Source: Thalassia testudinum (Eukaryota > Streptophyta > Magnoliopsida > Alismatales > Hydrocharitaceae). Taken from it: a stretch of DNA of 64,000 bases. The notes beneath the pieces are model-generated. The model was not told where the DNA came from. It was given only the letters and a program-made list of their open reading frames with translations, and did no database searches. The position numbers and the translations under genes are program-made. Positions 32,801 through 42,100 of the stretch are shown piece after piece. The DNA lies in contig JAZHRO010000039.1 of assembly GCA_037157565.1 (NCBI GenBank), forward strand, positions 48,422,001 through 48,486,000. The letters are read 5' to 3'. Numbering within the stretch: position 1 is the first letter of the stretch; each line of letters begins with the position of its first letter.

Positions 32801-32896
32801 GCCCTCGCATCCTTGACTCAATAGCTTCACTACTCAAAGTGTGGAGATGCATCTGAATCCTCCGTCTACAGGCTGGCCGTGGAATTCGAAGGGAGG
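29879..32896 (-). pseudogene. T1 pol: RT, RNase H, integrase and chromodomain, decayed
   Basis: Read on the - strand from 32896. RT fragments span 32575-31916, with [11 protein letters not shown] and the catalytic VVFIDDML. RNase H fragments lie at 31873-31326, including [11 protein letters not shown], where the family usually has C in place of K, and a DALSRK end. The integrase (31280-30300) has the H-H-C-C finger ending CLTC and D, D and E regions around TMDLV, SDRDTRF and GQSERTIQ. The chromodomain is at 30244-29879, with [20 protein letters not shown]. Frames change repeatedly and several in-frame stops occur. The first bases (32892-32896) are the A2 target duplication. Confidence 0.88.
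32892..32896 (+). repeat. Target-site duplication of A2, left
   Basis: GGAGG, repeated at 57601-57605. Confidence 0.94.
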
Positions 32897-35673
32897 TGGC
32901 GAAACGGTGGCAGCAACTAGCTTTTCTTAAGTCGTTGTAGTACAGATAGTTATTGCCATCATTTGCTAATATATAATTTTTTTTTACTCGGAAAATAAAG
33001 AGTTCCCGAGGTCGAACTCAGGGAGCAAGTTGTATTCTAGGGGTACAAGTTTCTTTTACAAAAATAAAGAAAGAGAGAGAGAGAATTTGTTGGCTTCTTT
33101 CTTCTTCTCTTCTTTTCTCTTTGCTTATCCTCTCCTCTTCTGCTTGGCTCTTCTGCTTTCTTCCTTTGCTCTTCTTCTTTATCTGCAGCAGTGGTGATGT
33201 TCTTCTTCTTCTTTCAGTTCTTGTTTCTGCTGGTCTCTTTCTTTTTCTTCTCCCTTGCGGTCCTGTTCTTCTTCTTCTTCTTTCTTTCTTCTTTTCCTTT
33301 CTTCAGATCTTCTTCTCGTGCTCTTCTTCTTCTGCAGAGTCTTCACTTGTCCTCTCTGTGTTCTCCTCTGCCTCGCCTTCCTTCTCCTTCTTTGCCTTCA
33401 GGACGTCGTCTGATTTTCCAATCAGACGACTTAAACCGCCGCTGCTACAGTGCCGCTCGGTGATCCTCCTTCCTTCAGCTTTCGTCGGCCTTCTTCTCTG
33501 TTCAGCGGGCGTCTTTCTTCTTCTTCTCTGCCTGCACACTTGCACAGCTTGATCAGAGGGGTAAAACCTAATTCTACCCTCTCCCCCGCGTTTCTCTCTC
33601 ACGGAAGCCTCTCTTAGGAAAGCTCTCCCAGAGCTGCCGGGTATTCGGGTACAGGTCGTGCCCGGGTCCAGGCCCACCGGCGTGCGTGGTGGGCGAGGAG
33701 TGCAGGTCGGGCTTAGTCGGGTCGGGCCAGGTCCGCGGGGCGTGGTCGCGGACGAGGCCGGGTCGAGCGGGTAAGTGAGAGGGACCTCACCCCGTGCTCA
33801 GGAGGCAACGAACCTAAGGCACTTTTTGCCTTTATGCGGGCGCGCTCCTCTGAAAAGTTACGAGGTGGGACTAAATGTCCCACCCCAATTGGGCGCCCGC
33901 AGCTCAAGATGCTGCAGGAGTTCGCGGTTGCACGCGAGGTCTTTGCCCTAGCTGCAAGCCTGGGACGCTTCGCGGAGATGCCTCGCGCAGCCTGGGAGTC
34001 GAACCTGGGCGAATCGCACCTGGAGCTGCAGGTTAAAGGTGCTCCTTCCACGCAGCAATGGCGACGGCGGTTGAGATACCTGTCCACAGAGGAATGGCCT
34101 CTCGGCCCAATCAGATACGCGGAGAACCTTCGCCGTGGCACGGCGAAGGTGGTGGGGGCTCTGGCAGGCGGCGGGGCGGAGCGTGAGGGTCGCCCTAGGT
34201 CAAACTGCGGGTGGAGAAGTGGGTTTGTTCGGGGGGTCTGCAGAGGGCGAGTGGCGGGAAGTGGAAGGGCGGAGGTTGATCAGGGTGAGGAGGCGGAGGT
34301 TCTGTGAGGGTCGGCGAGGCGTATGGGGCTGTGGAGCGACGGGGGCGTCTCGTCGGAGTTTGGCCGGAGACGAAGGGGGTGACGGTGGACAGGAGCGGTC
34401 GAGAGTTTAATCAAATAAAAGACAGTGAGGAAAAGAAAGAGGGGGAGATGGGGAGAAGTTCTGACCTAGCTACGGAGACGAAAGGGGCTGGAGCAAGGCG
34501 GCAGTCGTATCGACTGTCGCCAGAGAAGAAGATGCCCAAGGGAAGGGGCGGCGGCGAGGAGAGGGCCGGAGAGGCGCCAGCTGGGTGCGGCGTGGCGCGG
34601 GAAGAGCGAGGGAGGGCAACCCTGCAGCTGGTAGTGCGGCAGAGCGACGAGGAGGAAGGGGAGAGGCCGCCGGAGCTGGAGGGCTTCCTGTCGGAGTGGG
34701 AAGAGAGGAAGTGGGGGTCTTTCTCCGTCAGGACCGAGCTGCTCAGAACGGCGGAGCGACGGGGGTATTTATAGAGGCGGAATCAGAGAGGAGGGCGGAG
34801 GGAGACGACGTGTCTCCCTCGCCGGAGGATGCCGGAGATGGAGACCCATACCGTCCGTGCGTTCGCACGGCCGGTATGGTGGGTTGCAGCGACTAGGGGG
34901 GTGTTCCTGCGACGGCTGACGACGCTGGGCACCCCCGGTTATCTTGCTAGACCCTCCCCCTTACCCTGCGCGGCGCCATGCTTCGCGCAAGGTCGCCGGA
35001 GCATGGTGCTGGTCAGGTTTTGGCAGGAGGGACCTGAATGCAAAGAACGAAGGAGAGTTAGGGGCAGAAATGTGAGGGTTCAAAAGTTGAGGGCCAAAAA
35101 GTAAATAAATGAGGACCAAAGTGTAAAGTTGGTCAAGAAGGTTTCCTCTTAGGCTCAAGTTTTTATACATGACTAATTGGGACCTAAGGATTATGATGGT
35201 GAATTTTATTTCTAGATTAAACCTTATGTGACCGGTCAATTTACGCAAAAACCTAAATTAAGTTATTAATTGGGCATGGTTCTCAATGTAGGTCAAAAAG
35301 GGTTCCGAAGGCCAAATTGAAGGTTCTAAACCCTAGAGATTATTTTCTATGAATTTTAGAGGGTTTATTCTATTTTTACTTTGCCTCGAACCTCGCAAAT
35401 TGAAGTGGATTTGTTTTAAGGTTACAGATTATCATTTAGCTCCTTGGAATTTATCAGATCATCCCACTTTCCTTCTTATTTGGTTTGTTTGACCTATGTT
35501 TGGACCTGTATGCAGATTATACTGGTAAAATTACATTTTCACCCCTTATGACTTGTTTTCTTCTTAAACTCAGAATTCTCTGAGTTAAGCCTTTCCTTGA
35601 GTTATGTAGGAGCTTTTATCCTTTGTATTAGGTCAAAATGAGCTAGTTATGGCTCATGATGAGGTTCTCATCA
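32897..35673 (-). repeat. A2 3' LTR
   Basis: 2777 bp. On the + strand it runs from tggcgaaacgg to gaggttctcatca. It has a pyrimidine-rich U5 (33090-33540), a hairpin gtcgtctgatt/aatcagacgac near 33405-33430, the conserved palindrome at 34127-34149, a B-box-like site at 33995-34005 and a TATAAATA box (- strand) at 34766-34773. The U3 end matches A3 and N2. Confidence 0.94.
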
Positions 35674-35711
35674 TACCCCCATGCCTAGCTTTTGCTAGTC
35701 CCTTAGCAAAA
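35674..35711 (-). other. Terminal hairpin and polypurine tract of A2
   Basis: The - strand reads ggcatgggggta directly into TGATGAG of the 3' LTR. It is preceded by a hairpin with 8-base arms ttttgcta/tagcaaaa (35690-35711). Identical in design to N2. Confidence 0.82.
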
Positions 35712-36117
35712 ACTTAAGGTTTCAACCCTTGTTCTAGACCATGAAGTTCTTAATAGCTTCAGATAAGTGCTTTTTCATTTGAGCTTAGATTAGGTTAGAA
35801 TGCTGACCATAGGCCTAAAAGGTACTCTAGTACCAATCAAGATCCAAATCTGTCTAGCCTTGGCCTCAGTCCTTAGCAAAGGTTTTTAAGGCCCACAAGA
35901 ACTAACCTAAGGTTTATTGGACTTTGTGGTTAAAGCACCCGTGCTTGAAATGATTTTAGCCATGGCTCAGTTCGCAGTGCGTTTTGTAAGAGAGAGAGAT
36001 AGAAAATTTTTCTGTTTGGAGAGTTTTCTCTCTTTTTCTTTTTAATTCTAGCTTAGGATTGGCTTTTCAACACGGTCTGTATCAGATTCCTTGCTCCCAT
36101 CATCAATCCTCAAGGGT

Positions 36118-36264
36118 TCCTGGCAGTCGATGCTTTTAGATAGCACCGCCCATGGCAACCCCCGGAACCCTGGCTATTGAGATTTCGAGATAATCCCATC
36201 CATGGTGTTCCGTGGCCGAATCCAGACCCTGGCAATTGACACTTCGAGATAATGCCATCCATGG
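36118..36264 (-). repeat. Triplicated unit in A2 3' noncoding region
   Basis: Three imperfect ccctgg...ccatgg units homologous to 16113-16251 of N2. A1 inserted just beyond, in a C-run whose uninterrupted form is visible in N2 at 16275-16290. Confidence 0.72.
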
Positions 36265-36291
36265 AATCTGAATCAGCAGAGTGCTTACATG

Positions 36292-36296
36292 CCCCC
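36292..36296 (+). repeat. Target-site duplication of A1, left
   Basis: CCCCC, repeated at 47250-47254. The low-complexity target makes the exact boundary uncertain by one base. Confidence 0.88.
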
Positions 36297-37700
36297 TGAC
36301 GTGCCTTCGTGCGTGTGTGTTAAGAGGTGTCGTTATAGTTGCACTTGATACGTCGGTTTTAAAAGAAGTAAACGGAGGTGAGTCCGAGTGTCGATCTCAG
36401 GGAGGCATGGAAATCGGATTTTGTTTACCACTTGTTGTCACGAAAAAGGCGGAGTTTTGCTTGCGAAAGAGTCGGTTTTGAAAAGCGAGAGATAGAGAGA
36501 GTTTAGGGTTAGAAAGCTCTTGGTTTTGATCATGCACTTTAAACAGAAATTAAAATGGCAACTAAATGGAAAATAATTTCATTAAACATGCATTCATAGT
36601 TCATGGTTTACAATATTAAATACATGCTTAAACAAAAGTAAATGAAAGCTTAAAAAGAGAGAGAGAGGTAGAGAGAGAGTGGAGAGCGACGAGGCAGCCA
36701 CGGCGGTGGAGGAGGCTCCGTCGGCGGCTCGTCGTCTCCGGCGATTACAAGAGTGCCTAAGACTAGCTAGGAGAGGAGTGGAGTAGTTGCAAGTGGGAGA
36801 GGATGCCTTGAATGGTGGTAGAAGGGGGTTTAAATAGAGTTAAGGGCTTCCTAAAAGAAGAATGTGCTTTAGCGACATCCAGAACGTCGCTAAAACCGCT
36901 TCCAGATACGTCGGTGAAGGCCTTCTGCCGCCGGTCAGCCGCCCTCCCCTCTCTCTCTTCAGGCGCGATCCGTGGATGTCGAACGAGAGCCGTCCGATTG
37001 AAGATCGGACGGCTGAGATCCTCCCGCGCCTGCGCTAGGATCGCGCTTCGGGTGCCCGTGCGCGCGCGCGTTTCCGCCGGGCGTGCGCGCGCACGTGGGA
37101 GGTGGGGAGCTGTCGTCACGCCGCGTGGCGCAATCCTAGCCGCTCGCTTCTGATCGCGCGGCTCAATTTTGCCGCACCCTTCGCTCGCAATTGATTTCCG
37201 CTCCGCGAGATTCGAACGCGCGTCGCCACGACGCGGGCGTGCGCGCTAACCGTTGCGCCACGCCCGCGCTTTGTCGCGGCGACCGCGGGCGAGCGCACGG
37301 ATCTCGGCCGTTCGATCGAAGATCAACGGCCGAGATGCGTCCTTGGCTGGCTTGGGGGGTGCGAGCGGTGGGGGCGGGGCGACGTGGCACGTTCTAGGCC
37401 GTTGATCTCCAGATCAACGGTCAGGATTTTTTGGGCCCATTGTGGGAGCTCCGGATGTCGGATTTGGCCGATCTTGAGTCCGTTAGACTCCGTTCGTCGT
37501 CCTGAATCCATCCGTGTGGTCCGATTGCTCATCTGAGGCCTGCTTTGACAAATGCTTTACACAAATGGCCATTAATACAGTTTATAAGCAATCTTGGTAC
37601 TTGATGCATGCAATGCTCCTATTCTACTTTATGTTGTGCCTTTTATTCTAAAGATGGGCCATATTCAACCTAATTACTACCCCCTTGCGTGGTGTTATCA
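36297..37700 (-). repeat. A1 3' LTR
   Basis: 1404 bp, tgacgtgcc to ggtgttatca on the + strand. It contains several inverted repeats built from GATC and ACGGC elements, a CG/TG alternating tract (about 37048-37097), a tRNA-like A-box/B-box unit (37209-37260) and a TATTTAA box (36830-36836, - strand). Confidence 0.94.
37203..37265 (-). other. tRNA-like Pol III promoter unit in A1 3' LTR
   Basis: The - strand has an A box TGGCGCAACGG (37250-37260) and a B box GTTCGAATC (37209-37217) 32 bases further on. The D-arm is plausible: stem GCGC/GCGC around loop AACGGTTA. The acceptor and anticodon arms do not form a proper tRNA, so this resembles the head of a tRNA-derived SINE rather than a tRNA gene. 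It is read in the same sense as the element. Confidence 0.6.
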
Positions 37701-37737
37701 TACCCCCATGCTTACTCCTTGATAGTCCCTAGCAAGG
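37701..37737 (-). other. Terminal hairpin and polypurine tract of A1
   Basis: The - strand reads gcatgggggta directly into TGATAAC of the 3' LTR, preceded by a weaker hairpin (ccttg/caagg, 37717-37737). Confidence 0.75.
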
Positions 37738-38280
37738 TTTATTCTAGCCTTTATTTCTTTGGGGAATTCAAGAAGTAATTGCTTCGGCACTTCATTACTC
37801 GTCAATAAGAGGAAATATACGAAGATCTTAATCTACAACGACTAACCAGCGCCCGGGTGTCTTCCAAAATACAAATCGCCCGAATCCTTGCTTTGTATAT
37901 ATAACTATACATATGTATACGTATATGTCTATATATGTCTTTTTAGAATTTTCGGAATTCAGTGTGGGTTGGTAACTTTTTACGGCTACCCAACCCACCC
38001 AAAACTCGATCAAAACCCTAAGTGCTAAGCATCTTGGTGTGAATGTTGTGATAGACTCACTTAACGGTAATTGAGACAGACTTCGAGTTTCTACGCCTCT
38101 AGGTGTCCGGACAAGAAAATAAATTTTTGCCTGAAGGTGTATTTGTTCGACTGGTAGCTTTCTCCCTACGTTCATTTTACTTGGGGTCAACACAAGGATT
38201 TTCCAGTGTATATCTCCCCGGCTTGTACTACTTCCCCGCTTCGTCCTTAGGTGTTTTGGTCTTTTTTGTGCAATTATTGA

Positions 38281-38338
38281 GCTGGGCTCTGGACAACCGA
38301 CCAATGGGCTGTTACCCACGATCACTTGCCAGCCATAC
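38281..38338 (-). repeat. 3' noncoding repeat copy (A1, downstream)
   Basis: Reverse complement of the 57-bp N1 unit (9309-9365); the partner copy is at 38450-38505. Confidence 0.75.
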
Positions 38339-38449
38339 TTGTGCGGTGAAGTGTGGTTTATTTTCTTTTCTTCTTCTTTTTTTTTTTTCCGTAGGTGGCT
38401 TCCCCAATCTCAAATGTACCCAGAGGCAACGAAAAAGAAATGGCCTGTG

Positions 38450-38505
38450 GCTGGGTTCTGGACAACCTGCCAATGGCTGTTACCCACGACAACTTGCCAG
38501 CCATA
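38450..38505 (-). repeat. 3' noncoding repeat copy (A1, upstream)
   Basis: Second A1 copy, about 110 bp from the first, with a T-run and unrelated sequence between them. Confidence 0.75.
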
Positions 38506-38897
38506 CCACCCTATAGAGTTCATTAGCTACCCAATTTCTGTCAAAATCTCCGAGAAGTGAGTCTGTGCAAAAATGTGTGTAGATGCTTAGACTCAAAGTT
38601 TTCCTGAGTTAGAGGGTGAGTTGATAAGTCGTATACTTATTACCTTATTTATTAGGTGGATTAGAATAGCTTAAAGTTGCAAGGGTTCGCCGCTAAATCC
38701 ATATTTTAATGGACACCAGGGCTAATTAAGCCTGAAGGCCTGAAAAGTCTAAGTGTTTAAGTTCTTTTTGTATTATTTCCCACTATTGACAAGTTTCTAA
38801 TGCCTAAGTTTTTCTTCCTAAATTCATTTTTTTTTTTTTTAATCAATTAATTTATTCATTCAGACTGATTAATTAAGCTCAGGATTATGCAGTTTAC

Positions 38898-38935
38898 CAT
38901 CCCCCCCATGCTTAAGTTGGACAATGTTCTCATTG
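38898..38935 (-). other. Internal hairpin plus polypurine module of A1
   Basis: The + strand has catcccccccatgc (38898-38911) and caatgttctcattg (38922-38935), the same module as in N1, N2 and A2. Confidence 0.68.
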
Positions 38936-39010
38936 GCAGATGCATGGATGCAAAAGGGTTCAAAAAGATAGTACCTGAGTGACGTAAACTACCAGATCAG
39001 TCTGAATCCG

Positions 39011-39060
39011 CTGGGTTGCCTCCCAGGAAGCGCTGAGTTTAACGCCTCCAGCTAGGCGGT
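39011..39060 (-). other. Post-ORF conserved box (A1)
   Basis: gggttgcctcccaggaagcg followed by a ctgagtttaacgcc stretch on the + strand, a variant of the A2 and N2 box, in the same place after gag-pol. Confidence 0.55.
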
Positions 39061-39124
39061 GCCTGGTGTCAGCCCTCAACAAGGGTGACACTTTCCTTGG
39101 GGGGTACCTGGGTCAGGAAATGCT

Positions 39125-42100
39125 TCAATCTTTGACCATTGACTGTAAAGGTGTGCCCGGTATTAAGATCGACGATTTCGACTGCCCCATTGGAATAGGG
39201 CTTGACCACCCGAATGGTCCTGTCCATTTGGACCTAAGTTTCCCTGGAAAGAGTTTCAGGCGTGCATCAAATAGCCAGACTTGTTGGTTTGGCTCAAAGG
39301 TTTTCCTATGAATGAGTCGGTCATGGACGGCTTTCATTTTCTCCTTATATAGTCGACTATTGTCAAAGGCGTCCCGACGAATTTCTTCAAGCTCAGATAA
39401 TTGAAGAGTCCTTTGCGCACCAGCTAACTGGGGATCCATGTTACATTGCTTAACAGCCCAGTAAGCCCGGTGTTCCAATTCGACAGGGAGATGGCAAACT
39501 TTGCCAAAGACCAAGCAGTAAGGTGACATGCCTATCGGGTCCTTAAAAGTGGTCCTGTATGCCCACAGGGCATCATCAAGTCGTGTGAACCAGTCTTTCC
39601 TGTCAGGTCTCACAGTCTTCTATAAAATGTTCTTGATTTGTCTGTTTGAGACCTCAGTCTGCCCATTTGTTTGTGGATGATATGGGGTGGCAATGCGGTG
39701 GTTTATCCCGTATTTTCTAAGTAGGGCACGGAACTGGGAATGGATAAAATGGCTTCCACCATCACTGATCATGGCCTTGGGTATTCCAAACCGGGAAAAG
39801 ATGTTCTTCTTTACAAAGTCCATGACCGTCTTGTGATCGCATCGTCGGGTGGCGACGGCTTCAATCCATTTGGAAACATAGTCTACCGAGACCAGGATAT
39901 ACTCTAAGCCGTTGGATGGTGGAAAGGGGCCCATAAAATCGATACCCCAAACGTCGAAAATTTCGACAATCAAAATGGGCTGAAGGGGCATCATATCTTT
40001 TTTGGTCATTGTCCCTAGTGTTTGGCATCGTGAGCAAGTCTTGGCAAAGATGTGTGCATCCTTGAATAGGGACGGCCAATAAAATCCAGACTGCAAAACA
40101 TTTGCAGCTGTTTTCTTGCCAGAGAAATGGCCGCCACATGCTTGGTCATGACAAAAGGAAAGCACACTCAGAACTTCGTCTTCGGGGAGGCACCTCCTGA
40201 TGATCTGATCAGCACAGAGGCGAAACAGCATGGGATCATCCCAGAAATAGTGCTTGGCCTCAGCCAAGAACCTGTCCCGTTGCTGTCTGGACCAGCTGTG
40301 CGGGGTTTGTCCTATAACCAGGTAGTTGACATAGTCAGCATACCATGGCATTTTCTTGTCTTGCACGGCTAGGATGTGTTCATCAGGGAAGGTATCAGAT
40401 AGAGGTAGGGAGGGTCCAATGTGGTCTGGATGAAGTCTTGACAGGTGGTCAGCCACCACATTTTTCGATCCGGCCTTGTCTTGGATTTCCAGGTCAAATT
40501 CCTGCAAAAGCAGGATCCATCTGATGAGCCTGGGTTTTGCGTCCTTTTTGGCCAACAGGTGCCGGATGGCTGAATGGTCGGTGTAGATAGTCACGTGGGA
40601 TCCCAGCAAGTATGATCGGAATTTTTCCAGTCCAAAGACTACAGCAAGCAACTCTTTTTCTGTGACCGTATAATTACGTTGGGCCTCGTCCAACGTTTTG
40701 CTCGCGTAGTAGATCACCACGGGCTTCTTGTCTTGCCTTTGTCCCAGGACAGCGCCTATGGCAAAATCTGATGCGTCACACATAATCTCAAAATCCTGGG
40801 ACCAGTCTGGGGGTTGAAGTACAGGTGCGGTGGAGACTAAGTCCCGGAGGGTATGATAAGCCTGGGTGCAATCAGGAGACATGTGGAAAGTGGTGTCGTT
40901 GGCTAGAAGGTCGGTCAAGGGTTTGGAAAGTTTGGAAAAGTCTTTGATGAACCTTCGGTAGAAGCCAACATGTCCTAGGAAAGAGCGAATCTGTCGGACC
41001 GAACTAGGTGGAGGAAGTTTGGAAATTAAATCAACCTTAGCTCGATCTACCTCGATGCCCTTATGCGAAACGATGTGTCCGAGGACAATTCCTTCTTGAA
41101 CCATAAAATGGCTCTTTTCCCAACTTAACACCAAGTTAACCTCGATACATCGTTTCAGGATTTTCTCCAAGTTGCTCAAACAATGGTCGAATGAATTCCT
41201 GAATACAGAGAAATCATCCATAAAGACCTCCAAGTATTCACCCACCATTTCTGAAAAAATGGCTAGCATGCAACGCTGGAAGGTCGCGGGTGCGTTGCAT
41301 AACCCGAACGGCATTCGACGGAATGCAAACGTGCCATACGGGCAAGTGAATGTGGTCTTTTCCTGATCTTCCGGAGCAATTGCGACTTGGTTATATCCTG
41401 AATATCCATCCAGGAAGCAAAAATACTTCTGCCCTGCCAATCTTTCAAGGATTTGGTCAATGAATGGCAAGGGGAAGTGGTCCTTCTTAGTGGCTTCGTT
41501 AAGCTTCCTATAATCAATACACACCCGCCATGCGGTGGTGGTGCGGGTGGGAATGGATTCGCCATGATCATTAGTGACAACGGTGAGCCCAGCCTTCTTT
41601 GGAACCACTTGAGTGGGGCTCACCCAGGGGCTATCAGAGATAGGGTAGATGATGTCGGCGTCGAGCCACTTGATAATTTCTTTTTTAACGACCTCCCGCA
41701 TGTTAGGGTTTAACCATCTCTGCATCTGGCGGGAAGGTCGGGCCCCGTCTTCCAGGTAAATCTTGTGGGTGCAATAGGTTGGGCTAATTCCTCTTAGATC
41801 TGAGATGGTCCAACCAATGGCGGCCCGATGTTCTGAAAGAGTTGCAGTCAACCTTAGTTCCTGATCCTTGGTTAGATGGGAATTAATAATCACTGGGAAG
41901 GTCTGGCCAGGTCCCAAGAAGACGTACTTGAGATTCTCGGGCAATGGTTTAAGTTCAGGTGCGGGTGGGACCACAGTCGATGGGAATGGAAAGGGCGGTA
42001 GTTGATCAACATCGATTTCTTCAAATGGTGTCATGTGATGATACTCAGCCTTACAGAGGTCCACAGGTAATGATGGTGACGAGTCAGAACTACGGGTTTG

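Noticed and set aside
33121..33552. 143-codon + strand ORF and its copy at 54956-55480
   Set aside because: Pyrimidine-rich antisense of the A2 LTR; an apparent membrane-like protein produced by composition only.
37203..37265. Functional tRNA gene on the - strand
   Set aside because: A and B boxes fit, but acceptor and anticodon stems do not pair properly and the anticodon loop lacks the usual U33. Kept only as a tRNA-like unit.
37880..37950. Possible host promoter with TATA elements in A1 3' noncoding region
   Set aside because: The TA-rich run (atatgtatacgtatatgtc) is simple sequence inside A1, with no downstream ORF.
39617..39619. Programmed stop readthrough in A1, as at retroviral gag-pol junctions
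   Set aside because: The stop is near the end of integrase, not between gag and pol, and A2 encodes Gln there.
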